DNA of 12,962 nucleotides, taken from positions 1 through 12,962 of the forward strand of contig JABMMH010000107.1 in assembly GCA_013205645.1 (NCBI GenBank), read 5' to 3'. Positions 7,483 through 12,962 of the stretch are shown in pieces; the first letter of the stretch is position 1, and every line of letters begins with the position of its first letter. The stretch is from Polaromonas sp. (lineage in GTDB: Bacteria; Pseudomonadota; Gammaproteobacteria; Burkholderiales; Burkholderiaceae_C). Below the pieces are notes generated by a model. It did not search any database, had not been told where the DNA came from, and saw only the letters and a program-made list of their open reading frames with translations. A program made the translations under genes and the position numbers.

Positions 7483-8646
7483 ATTGCGCAGCATGGCGGC
7501 TTTGTCGGTGCGTTCCCAAGTGAACTCGGGCTCATCACGGCCGAAGTGGCCGTAAGCGGCGGTCTTCTCGTAAATCGGGCGCAGCAAGTCGAGCATCTGG
7601 ATGATGCCTTTCGGGCGCAGGTCAAAGTGTTCGTTGACCAAGGCGGCGATTTTTTCATCCGAAATAACGCCTGTGCCTTCGGTGTTCACCGTGATGTTCA
7701 TCGGGCGGGCCACGCCAATCGCGTAAGCCACCTGAATCTCGCACTTGCTGGCCAGTCCGGCCGCGACGATGTTTTTGGCGACATAGCGGGCAGCGTAGGC
7801 GGCAGAGCGGTCAACCTTTGTGGGGTCTTTGCCGGAAAACGCGCCGCCGCCGTGGCGGCAGGCACCGCCGTAGGTGTCAACAATGATCTTGCGACCAGTC
7901 AGGCCGCAGTCGCCCTGAGGGCCGCCAATGACGAAACGCCCAGTCGGGTTGACCAGGAATTTGGTATCCAGCAGCCATTCTTTGGGCAGCACCGGCTTGA
8001 TGATTTCTTCGATCACCGCTTCGATGAAGGCCGGCTTCATTTTGCTGCCGTCGCTCATCTCGGGGCTGTGCTGGCTTGACAGCACGACGGTGTCAATGCT
8101 GTGCGGCTTGCCATCGACATAGCGCATGGTGACCTGGCTTTTGGCATCGGGCCGCAAGAAAGGCAGGCGGCCGTCTTTGCGCAACTGGGCTTGGCGTTCG
8201 ACCAAGCGGTGTGCGTAATAAATCGGCGCGGGCATGAGTTCGGTGGTCTCGCTGCAGGCGAAGCCGAACATCAGGCCTTGGTCGCCAGCGCCGGTGTTCA
8301 GGTGGTCGTCGCTGGCGTGGTCAACGCCTTGGGCGATATCGTTGCTTTGCTTGTCGTAGGCGACCAGTACGGCGCAGCCTTTGTAGTCAATGCCGTAGTC
8401 GCTGTTGTCGTAGCCAATCCGCTTGATGGTGTCGCGCGCCACTTGGATGTAGTCGACGTGCGCGTTGGTGGTGATCTCACCGGCCAACACGACGAGTCCG
8501 GTGTTGGTCAGGGTTTCAGCGGCCACGCGGGACAAGGGGTCTTGTTTGAAAATAGCGTCGAGAATAGCGTCTGAAATTTGGTCGGCAACTTTGTCAGGGT
8601 GGCCCTCAGAGACAGATTCGGATGTGAAAAGAAAATCGTTCGCCAT
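7462..8646 (-). CDS. metK: S-adenosylmethionine synthetase (methionine adenosyltransferase)
   Basis: MetK makes S-adenosylmethionine from methionine and ATP in the cytoplasm, supplying methylation and polyamine synthesis. The 394-residue protein has the normal length and strong family signatures: SVSEGHPDKVADQISDA near 11-27, with H16 and D18 binding ATP and metal; GAGDQGLMFG at 119-128; and GGGAFSGKDPTKVDRSA near 266-282, holding phosphate-binding residues. The ATG at 8646 is chosen because the protein then starts MANDFLFTSES as usual, and GGAG (bases 8658-8655 on the minus strand) lies eight bases upstream. A GTG at 8655 would add three residues but overlaps that site. It converges with livF and diverges from the acyltransferase genes. 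Its leader can form RNA hairpins (see the separate entry). Confidence 0.97.
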   Translation of the reverse strand: MANDFLFTSESVSEGHPDKVADQISDAILDAIFKQDPLSRVAAETLTNTGLVVLAGEITTNAHVDYIQVARDTIKRIGYDNSDYGIDYKGCAVLVAYDKQSNDIAQGVDHASDDHLNTGAGDQGLMFGFACSETTELMPAPIYYAHRLVERQAQLRKDGRLPFLRPDAKSQVTMRYVDGKPHSIDTVVLSSQHSPEMSDGSKMKPAFIEAVIEEIIKPVLPKEWLLDTKFLVNPTGRFVIGGPQGDCGLTGRKIIVDTYGGACRHGGGAFSGKDPTKVDRSAAYAARYVAKNIVAAGLASKCEIQVAYAIGVARPMNITVNTEGTGVISDEKIAALVNEHFDLRPKGIIQMLDLLRPIYEKTAAYGHFGRDEPEFTWERTDKAAMLRNAAGLKG

Positions 8647-8652
8647 TGCGTA

Positions 8653-8756
8653 CACTCCATTAGATTAGTCGGCACGTTGCCGGCTGGAATGCCTCGGCGA
8701 ACGCTTTAGCAGTGATGTTTAACGTCGCCCTGCAAGTTGTTCTGTAACTCGGCGAC
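8653..8756 (-). promoter_or_regulatory. Putative structured metK 5' leader with hairpin over the ribosome binding site
   Basis: Read as metK mRNA, two structures are visible. The first pairs GUCGCC (8756-8751) with GGCGAC (8729-8724). Inside it, GAGUU (8750-8746) pairs with AACUU (8738-8734) around a seven-base loop; the single G-U pair there would be an A-C mismatch in RNA of the opposite strand. The second pairs CAUUCCA (8691-8685) with UGGAGUG (8659-8653) through seven pairs including one wobble, and the right arm contains the metK GGAG ribosome binding site. It encloses a small CGGCA-ACG-UGCCG hairpin at 8682-8670. Alternatively, GGC-AUUCCA-GCC forms a hairpin whose loop could pair with GGAG as a pseudoknot. 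I do not recognise a described riboswitch class. The pairing is seen directly; a regulatory role is inferred. Confidence 0.4.
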
Positions 8757-8762
8757 CAGAGA

Positions 8763-8770
8763 AGTATAAA
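8763..8770. promoter_or_regulatory. Overlapping divergent -10 elements for metK and the acyltransferase operon
   Basis: On the minus strand TATACT (8768-8763) matches five of six positions of the sigma-70 -10 consensus and would start metK transcripts near 8756, just where the first leader hairpin begins. On the plus strand TATAAA (8765-8770) lies 15 bases before the acyltransferase ATG. Neither has a convincing -35 box, so this is a tentative call. Confidence 0.3.
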
Positions 8771-8785
8771 GATAAAGCGGCTTTG

Positions 8786-9655
8786 ATGTTTTTGTTGTTT
8801 CGTTTCTTCTCCCATTGGCCTTTGCGGGTATTGCATGCCTTGGGCGCCGCCATGGGGTGGGCCGTGTGGTGTTTGAGTCCGCGTTACCGTGCCACTTTTC
8901 GGGCCAATGTGGCGCAGGCTGGCTTGCCGTTTGAGGTGGCCAAACCAGCCATTGCCGAAGCCGGCCGCTTTGTGGCCGAACTGCCCAAGTTGTGGATGCG
9001 CCCGCACGATCAATCCTGTTTAGAGCTGGTTCAAGTCAGCGGCCAAGCGCACGCCGAAGCCGCTTTTGCAGCAGGCCATGGCGTGGTTTTTTTCGCACCG
9101 CACGCGGGTAGTTTTGAGCTGGCGCCGCAGGCTTTGGCGGAACTCTATGGCCCGGTGACGGCCATGTACCGGCCAGCTCGGCAGGCCTGGTTGGCGCGCC
9201 TGATGCAGTCCAGCCGTTTGCGGCCCGGCCTGCTGGCGGTGCCGGCTAATTTAAGCGGTATTCGACAAATGCACCGCGCCCTCAAAAGCAATGGCGCGGT
9301 GGCGCTGTTGACCGACCAAGTACCGCCCGAGGGGCTGGGTGTCTGGGCTTCATTTTTTGGCAGGCCGGCTTACACCATGACCTTGGCCGCGCGGTTGGCG
9401 CTGCAAAGTGGCGCCGTCATGTTGCCGGTGCGAACCATGCGTTTGTCGCGCGGCCAAGGCTATTCGCTGGAGATTTTGCCGCCGGTCGCTGGCCTGAACA
9501 CCACGCCGCCGCCCGACTTGCCGCAGGCGGTGAGTTTGGTCAACCAAGCCATCGAGGCCTTGGTTTTGAGCCAGCCCGGTCAGTATTTGTGGGGCTATGC
9601 GCGCTACAAAACGCCGCGCCAAGACACTGCGAAACCAGAAAAAAATAAAAAATGA
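8786..9655 (+). CDS. lpxL: Lipid A biosynthesis acyltransferase, LpxL/HtrB family (first of tandem pair)
   Basis: This 289-residue, membrane-associated protein transfers a secondary acyl chain from acyl-ACP to the Kdo-lipid A precursor on the cytoplasmic face of the inner membrane. A hydrophobic N-terminus (about residues 1-30) precedes the catalytic HX4E motif, H106-AGSF-E111, and the family block LLTDQVPPEGLGVWASFFGRP near 174-194. The ATG at 8786 is used; a TTG directly before it would add one residue. The ribosome binding site is weak. The gene ends in an ATGA overlap with a second acyltransferase, and the pair sits divergent from metK, as I recall for Burkholderiales. Which acyl position and chain length each enzyme serves cannot be told from sequence. 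Confidence 0.9.
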   Translation: MFLLFRFFSHWPLRVLHALGAAMGWAVWCLSPRYRATFRANVAQAGLPFEVAKPAIAEAGRFVAELPKLWMRPHDQSCLELVQVSGQAHAEAAFAAGHGVVFFAPHAGSFELAPQALAELYGPVTAMYRPARQAWLARLMQSSRLRPGLLAVPANLSGIRQMHRALKSNGAVALLTDQVPPEGLGVWASFFGRPAYTMTLAARLALQSGAVMLPVRTMRLSRGQGYSLEILPPVAGLNTTPPPDLPQAVSLVNQAIEALVLSQPGQYLWGYARYKTPRQDTAKPEKNKK

Positions 9656-10551
9656 GTATGAACGTCGGTTTATTTTTCAGCACCCTGGCCACTCGAGCCG
9701 GCATTGCTTTCATGCGCATGCTCGCCCACTTGCCCTTGCCCGTTTTGCGCGCTTTGGGGGCTGGCCTCGGCTGGTTGTTGTTCTGGGTGGTGGTGCCACG
9801 CCGGCGCGTGGTGCTGACAAATTTGGGCCTGTGTTTTCCTGATCTCAGCGCCGACGATCGCGACGCCTTGGCGCGGCAATCTTTTGTTTATTTTGCGCAG
9901 ACTTGGTTGGACCGCAGCTGGCTTTGGCACGGCCGCCCCGAGGTGCTGGCCAAGCGGCTGCATCTGCATGGCGCCTTGCATGAGTTCGACGGCCATGCGC
10001 CGACGATTGTTTTCAGCCCGCACTTTTACGGCCTGGACGCTGGCGCCACCGCCATCAACATGAACATTGACCGGGATTTCACGTCGATTTACTCGGAGCA
10101 AAGCAACCCGCTGCTGGACCAGTGGATCAAGGCCGGACGGCTGCGGTTTGGTCGGGTCAGGTTGTTTTTGCGCAGCGAGGGTGTCAAGTCGAATGTCAGC
10201 GCCTTGCGTTCTGGCGAAGTGCTGTATTTGTTGCCCGACATGGACTTCAGCTTTGAGGGCACGGTGTTCGTGCCCTTTTTTGGCGTGCCGACGGCCACCG
10301 TGCCGTCGATTCCGCGCTTTGCCCGGTTGGGCCGCGCCAAGGTGATTTCAGTGGTGCCGCGGCTGACGCCCACAGGTTATGACGTTGAGGTGATGCCGGC
10401 TTGGGAGAACTATCCCAGCGGCGATATTGAAGCCGACACCGCCTTGGTGAACCAGCACCTGGAGCGCTTCATCAAGACCATGCCAGCGCAGTATTACTGG
10501 GTCCACAAACGCTTCAAGACCCGGCCTGAAGGTTCGCCTTCAGTCTACTGA
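9652..10551 (+). CDS. lpxL: Lipid A biosynthesis acyltransferase, LpxL/HtrB family (second of tandem pair)
   Basis: This 299-residue protein is paralogous in family to its upstream neighbour and probably adds another secondary acyl chain to lipid A. Features are a hydrophobic N-terminus, NLGLCFPDLS at 57-66 (typical of HtrB), an HX4D form of the catalytic motif, H124-FYGL-D129, and LLPDMDFSFEGTVFVPFFGVP near 193-213. The C-terminus YYWVHKRFKTRPEG is characteristic of the family. The start overlaps the previous stop by four bases; an ATG two codons later is also possible. No good ribosome binding site is visible, so translational coupling to the upstream gene is likely. The gene converges with engB across a single base. 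Confidence 0.92.
   Translation: MSMNVGLFFSTLATRAGIAFMRMLAHLPLPVLRALGAGLGWLLFWVVVPRRRVVLTNLGLCFPDLSADDRDALARQSFVYFAQTWLDRSWLWHGRPEVLAKRLHLHGALHEFDGHAPTIVFSPHFYGLDAGATAINMNIDRDFTSIYSEQSNPLLDQWIKAGRLRFGRVRLFLRSEGVKSNVSALRSGEVLYLLPDMDFSFEGTVFVPFFGVPTATVPSIPRFARLGRAKVISVVPRLTPTGYDVEVMPAWENYPSGDIEADTALVNQHLERFIKTMPAQYYWVHKRFKTRPEGSPSVY
10526..10543. other. Perfect seven-base-pair hairpin at the lpxL/engB convergent junction
   Basis: CTGAAGG (10526-10532) and CCTTCAG (10537-10543) form a perfect stem around a TTCG tetraloop, inside the last codons of the second acyltransferase gene and about ten bases before engB's stop. No T-tract follows on either strand, so it does not fit a standard intrinsic terminator. 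It may still stabilise or define the 3' end of one of the converging transcripts. Confidence 0.4.
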
Positions 10552-10552
10552 G

Positions 10553-11302
10553 TTATTCAGCTGGCGGCTCGGGCTCTGGCTTGAAGGCCGGGCTTGGCGC
10601 CGTTGGCGTACTTGCTGCGGCGGGATTCGGCAGGCCTTCAGGATGGGCCCAGTTCCACAAATGAACAGCGACTTCATCGACGCCTTTGCGCTTGAGGGCT
10701 GAAAAGAGCTTCACATCGCCGCCGCCCGCTTGCAACTTGACGATCGACAGCACCTTGGCGGCTTCGGTTTTGTTGAGTTTGTCGGACTTGGTCAGCAGCA
10801 CCAAAAACTTCAGACCTTCGGCCACGCGGGGCCGAACCACGTCAAGCAAGACCTCATCCAGCTCGGTCAAGCCCAGTCGTGGGTCGCACAGCAGCACAAT
10901 GCCGGTGAGGTTGCGGCGGGTTTGCAAATAGTTGGCCATCACTTGTTGCCAGCGGTACTTGGCTGCTTTGGGCACGGCTGCGTAGCCGTAGCCCGGCAAG
11001 TCAGCCAACACGGCGTCGGTGATGCCTTGTTTGCCCAGCGAAAACAAGTTGATGCTTTGCGTGCGGCCCGGTGTTTTGGAGGCAAAAGCCAGCCGATGCT
11101 GCTGCGTCAAGGTGTTGATGCAGGTGGATTTGCCGGCGTTGGAACGGCCCACAAAAGCGATTTCAGGGTAATCCAGCGCCGGCAGATGATGCAGCTCAGG
11201 CGCGGTGGTCAAAAATTTAGCCGTGTGCATCCAACCCATGGCGATTTTTTCTAGATCGACAGGCAGACCGGCGGAGGGGGAAGTGGCAGCGGGGGAGGTC
11301 AT
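10553..11302 (-). CDS. engB: Ribosome biogenesis GTP-binding protein EngB (YsxC/YihA)
   Basis: EngB is a cytoplasmic GTPase needed for assembly of the large ribosomal subunit. The 249-residue product shows all G motifs: G1 GRSNAGKST (52-60), a G2 threonine in KTPGRTQ (T77), G3 DLPG (101-104) followed by YGYA, G4 TKSD (171-174) and G5 SALK (201-204). About 25 residues after the domain form a proline- and alanine-rich acidic tail ending EPEPPAE, longer than in enteric or Bacillus homologues; it is probably disordered. The ATG at 11302 is preferred over a TTG at 11308; no strong ribosome binding site is visible for either. It diverges from the cytochrome gene across 199 bases. Confidence 0.95.
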   Translation of the reverse strand: MTSPAATSPSAGLPVDLEKIAMGWMHTAKFLTTAPELHHLPALDYPEIAFVGRSNAGKSTCINTLTQQHRLAFASKTPGRTQSINLFSLGKQGITDAVLADLPGYGYAAVPKAAKYRWQQVMANYLQTRRNLTGIVLLCDPRLGLTELDEVLLDVVRPRVAEGLKFLVLLTKSDKLNKTEAAKVLSIVKLQAGGGDVKLFSALKRKGVDEVAVHLWNWAHPEGLPNPAAASTPTAPSPAFKPEPEPPAE

Positions 11303-11449
11303 AGGCAAATTTCGGTGAAGGGCTGTTGGGTGGCTGAAGCCTCAAATGACGCGGTCAGGTCGAGTGAGATGGCCTGCTGACGTGTCTGAAAGATCAGAGT
11401 TTCAGCCTTGCTCGGATCAACTGCCCGGTTCGGCAGGACGAAGCCATTG

Positions 11450-11455
11450 TAAAAT
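11450..11455 (+). promoter_or_regulatory. Candidate -10 element for the cytochrome c4 gene
   Basis: TAAAAT matches five of six positions of the sigma-70 -10 consensus and lies about 46 bases before the cytochrome ATG. The -35 region is not clear; a CTGCC/GGCAG inverted repeat (11421-11436) occupies part of it and could be an operator or coincidence. The wider 11303-11501 gap also contains a CTGAAA/TTTCAG inverted repeat at 11386-11405, with no assigned role. Confidence 0.35.
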
Positions 11456-11501
11456 CAGAAGTTGTCTGTTTTGTTGTGCCCCCTAATTAAAACGCCCTGA
11501 T

Positions 11502-12137
11502 ATGAAGCTCTTCGCTACTTATGTCCTCGCCGCCCTCTTGGTTGTGCCTGCTGTTTCGTCCTTTGCTGCGGAGGGTTCCGCCCCGGCCGCAGTGACCAAA
11601 CCCGACCTCGTCGCCGGTGAAGCCAAGTTCACTGCCATGTGCGTGGCCTGCCATGCCGCCGACGGCAATTCAGGCGTGCCGGCCTATCCCAAGCTGTCTC
11701 AGCAACACCCGGAATACTTGGTCAAGCAGCTGCGTGACTACAAGAGTGGCGCCCGCAAAAACGCCATCATGCAAGGTTTTGCCTCGCAGCTCAGCGAAGC
11801 TGACATGACCAACATCGCCTTCTGGCTGGCCGAGAAGAAGATCAAGCCTGGCTTTGCCAAAGACAAAGAGCTGGTTGTGCTGGGTGAGCGTATTTACCGC
11901 GGCGGCGTCTCTGAACGCCAAATTGCTGCTTGTGCGGGTTGCCACAGTCCAAACGGGGCCGGCAATCCGTCACAGTACCCGCGTTTAGGTGGCCAGCATG
12001 CCGACTACACGGCGGCTCAACTGACAGCCTTCCGTGACGGTGTGCGCACCAGCAGTCTGCCCATGACGCAAGTAGCGGCTAGGCTCAACGACCGTGAGAT
12101 CCGCGCTTTGGCTGACTACATTGCAGGCCTGCGTTAA
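11502..12137 (+). CDS. Diheme cytochrome c4-type protein
   Basis: This 211-residue periplasmic electron carrier has an N-terminal signal peptide (MKLFATYVLAALLVVPAV, cleavage around residue 22). Two homologous cytochrome c domains follow, each with one covalent heme: CVACH at 47-51 and CAGCH at 144-148. Likely axial methionines are M90 (NAIMQGF) and M188 (SLPMTQVA). Two class I domains of about 90 residues with this spacing define cytochrome c4, which in related bacteria passes electrons to terminal oxidases such as cbb3 or to other periplasmic acceptors. No clear Shine-Dalgarno precedes the ATG. It is followed by a strong terminator, so it is probably a single-gene transcript, although the next gene, resB, serves cytochrome c assembly. 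Confidence 0.93.
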   Translation: MKLFATYVLAALLVVPAVSSFAAEGSAPAAVTKPDLVAGEAKFTAMCVACHAADGNSGVPAYPKLSQQHPEYLVKQLRDYKSGARKNAIMQGFASQLSEADMTNIAFWLAEKKIKPGFAKDKELVVLGERIYRGGVSERQIAACAGCHSPNGAGNPSQYPRLGGQHADYTAAQLTAFRDGVRTSSLPMTQVAARLNDREIRALADYIAGLR

Positions 12138-12201
12138 ATCATCAATTTTTCAGCAGGTGGTATTTTTTGTGGAACCCTGAGCTGAAAAAACTGTCACAAG
12201 C

Positions 12202-12236
12202 AGGCGGGTCTTTTTCAAGAAAGGCCCGCCTTTTTT
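12202..12236 (+). terminator. Rho-independent terminator after the cytochrome c4 gene
   Basis: AGGCGGGTCTTT (12202-12213) pairs with AAAGGCCCGCCT (12220-12231) to give a 12-base-pair stem with one G-U pair and a six-base loop TTCAAG. The T-run from 12231 to 12236 completes an intrinsic terminator. It lies 65 bases past the cytochrome stop codon and upstream of resB, separating the two transcripts. Confidence 0.92.
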
Positions 12237-12261
12237 ACAGGCGCTTCGTTTTTTATACGAT
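12234..12261 (+). promoter_or_regulatory. Candidate resB promoter
   Basis: TTTACA (12234-12239, five of six matches to the -35 consensus) and TACGAT (12256-12261, four of six to the -10) are separated by 16 bases. They begin in the T-tract of the terminator, about 45 bases before the resB ATG. A promoter is expected here because the terminator would cut off read-through, but the match is modest. Confidence 0.35.
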
Positions 12262-12306
12262 ACGTGCCTGATTTTTTGGTTTTCATCGTTTCCAACTCTT
12301 ATCGGC

Positions 12307-12962
12307 ATGACTGTTTCCACCCAAGGTATTGAGCTTGACACTGGTTCCCGCACATGGCGCAGTACCGTTGAGCTGCTGTCGTCGATGCGGTTTTCGATTT
12401 CGCTGCTGACCGTCATTTGCATTGCTTCGGTGATCGGTACGGTGCTCAAGCAGCAAGAGCCGCTGACCAATTACGTGAATCAGTTTGGGCCTTTCTGGGC
12501 GCAGGTGTTCAGCTTAGTGAGCCTGAATACGGTTTACAGCGCTTGGTGGTTTCTGCTGATTCTGGCTTTTCTGGTCATCAGCACAAGCTTGTGCATCAGC
12601 CGCAACGCACCGAAGATTTTGTCGGAGCTGAACCAATTCAAGGAAGATCTCCGCGAACAAAGCTTGAAGGCTTTTGGCCACCGCGCGGAAAACAACTTAG
12701 ACGAAGCCCCAGAAATGGCGGCACGACGCATCGGTCAGACGCTGGTTCAGGGCGGCTGGCGCGTCAAGCTGCAGCAGCGCGACACCGGCTGGATGGTGGC
12801 GGCCAAAAAAGGCTCTGCCAACAAGCTCGGCTATATCGCGGCGCACAGCGCCATCGTGCTGGTCTGTATTGGCGGCCTGTTGGACGGCGACTTGATGGTG
12901 CGTGCGCAGATGTGGTTCAACGACAAGGTGGTTTTCACCGGCGGCGGACTGATCGCTGACGT
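12307..12962 (+). CDS. resB: Cytochrome c biogenesis protein ResB (Ccs1), partial (N-terminal 218 residues)
   Basis: The frame opens at ATG 12307 and runs off the right edge, so the C-terminal part is missing. ResB works with CcsA/ResC in system II cytochrome c maturation, carrying heme across the inner membrane and attaching it to CXXCH motifs in the periplasm. Typical features are LLSSMRFSISLLTVICIASVIGT (TM1, about 23-47) followed by LKQQEP, NQFGPFW (59-64), TM2 at about 76-97 with STSLCISRNAP, and TM3 around 173-193 (LGYIAAHSAIVLVCIGGLLD), whose H180 is at the position of a conserved ResB histidine. The ribosome binding site is weak. A ccsA-like gene would be expected downstream, outside the window. 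Confidence 0.93.
   Translation, partial: MTVSTQGIELDTGSRTWRSTVELLSSMRFSISLLTVICIASVIGTVLKQQEPLTNYVNQFGPFWAQVFSLVSLNTVYSAWWFLLILAFLVISTSLCISRNAPKILSELNQFKEDLREQSLKAFGHRAENNLDEAPEMAARRIGQTLVQGGWRVKLQQRDTGWMVAAKKGSANKLGYIAAHSAIVLVCIGGLLDGDLMVRAQMWFNDKVVFTGGGLIAD

Noticed and set aside
7546..8574. Two rightward open frames (177 and 157 codons) within metK
   Set aside because: They are antisense shadows of a highly conserved gene and show no family features.
11386..11436. Inverted repeats CTGAAA/TTTCAG and CTGCC/GGCAG in the engB/cytochrome gap
   Set aside because: The arms are only five to six bases, expected by chance in 199 bases, and no T-tract or known operator pattern accompanies them.
12150..12470. 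Leftward open frame of 106 codons between the cytochrome gene and resB
   Set aside because: It covers the terminator and the start of resB on the opposite strand, and its composition does not look like a real protein.
12417..12959. Rightward open frame of 180 codons at the right edge
   Set aside because: It is out of frame within resB, whose own frame gives clear transmembrane segments and ResB motifs.

Overview
The window looks like chromosome of a betaproteobacterium, most likely Burkholderiales and probably close to Comamonadaceae. This is judged from GC-rich codon use, protein style, and two gene neighbourhoods I recall from that order: metK divergent from two lipid A acyltransferases, and engB divergent from a cytochrome c4 gene followed by resB. 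No database search was possible. Genes are densely packed. I see no tRNA, rRNA, IS element, CRISPR array or phage gene, and no gene-free stretch reaches 300 bases.

Positions 1-7446 are the accessory, metabolic part. A CoxG-type (SRPBCC) gene runs leftward off the edge. Divergent from it is a tightly packed rightward run: a TetR-family regulator, a small VOC (glyoxalase/dioxygenase fold) protein, an FAD aromatic-ring hydroxylase resembling 2,6-dihydroxypyridine 3-monooxygenase, and a complete five-gene branched-chain-amino-acid-type ABC importer (binding protein, two permeases, two ATPases). Junctions in this run are overlaps, zero gaps, or gaps of at most 28 bases, so it is probably one operon. 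The simplest reading is uptake plus hydroxylation and ring processing of an aromatic compound, perhaps an N-heteroaromatic, under TetR control. The CoxG gene hints at a molybdenum hydroxylase just outside the window. The substrate is inferred, not shown.

Positions 7462-11302 are housekeeping. metK (S-adenosylmethionine synthetase) is leftward and converges on the importer operon. Two overlapping lipid A acyltransferase genes of the LpxL/HtrB family run rightward. engB, a ribosome-assembly GTPase, is leftward and converges on them with a one-base gap. The metK leader can fold into two hairpins, one of which would pair with the metK ribosome binding site; this is the most interesting non-coding signal here.

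Positions 11502-12962 hold cytochrome maturation and respiration genes: a diheme cytochrome c4, a strong intrinsic terminator, and the first 218 codons of resB, which encodes a cytochrome c assembly protein and runs off the right edge.
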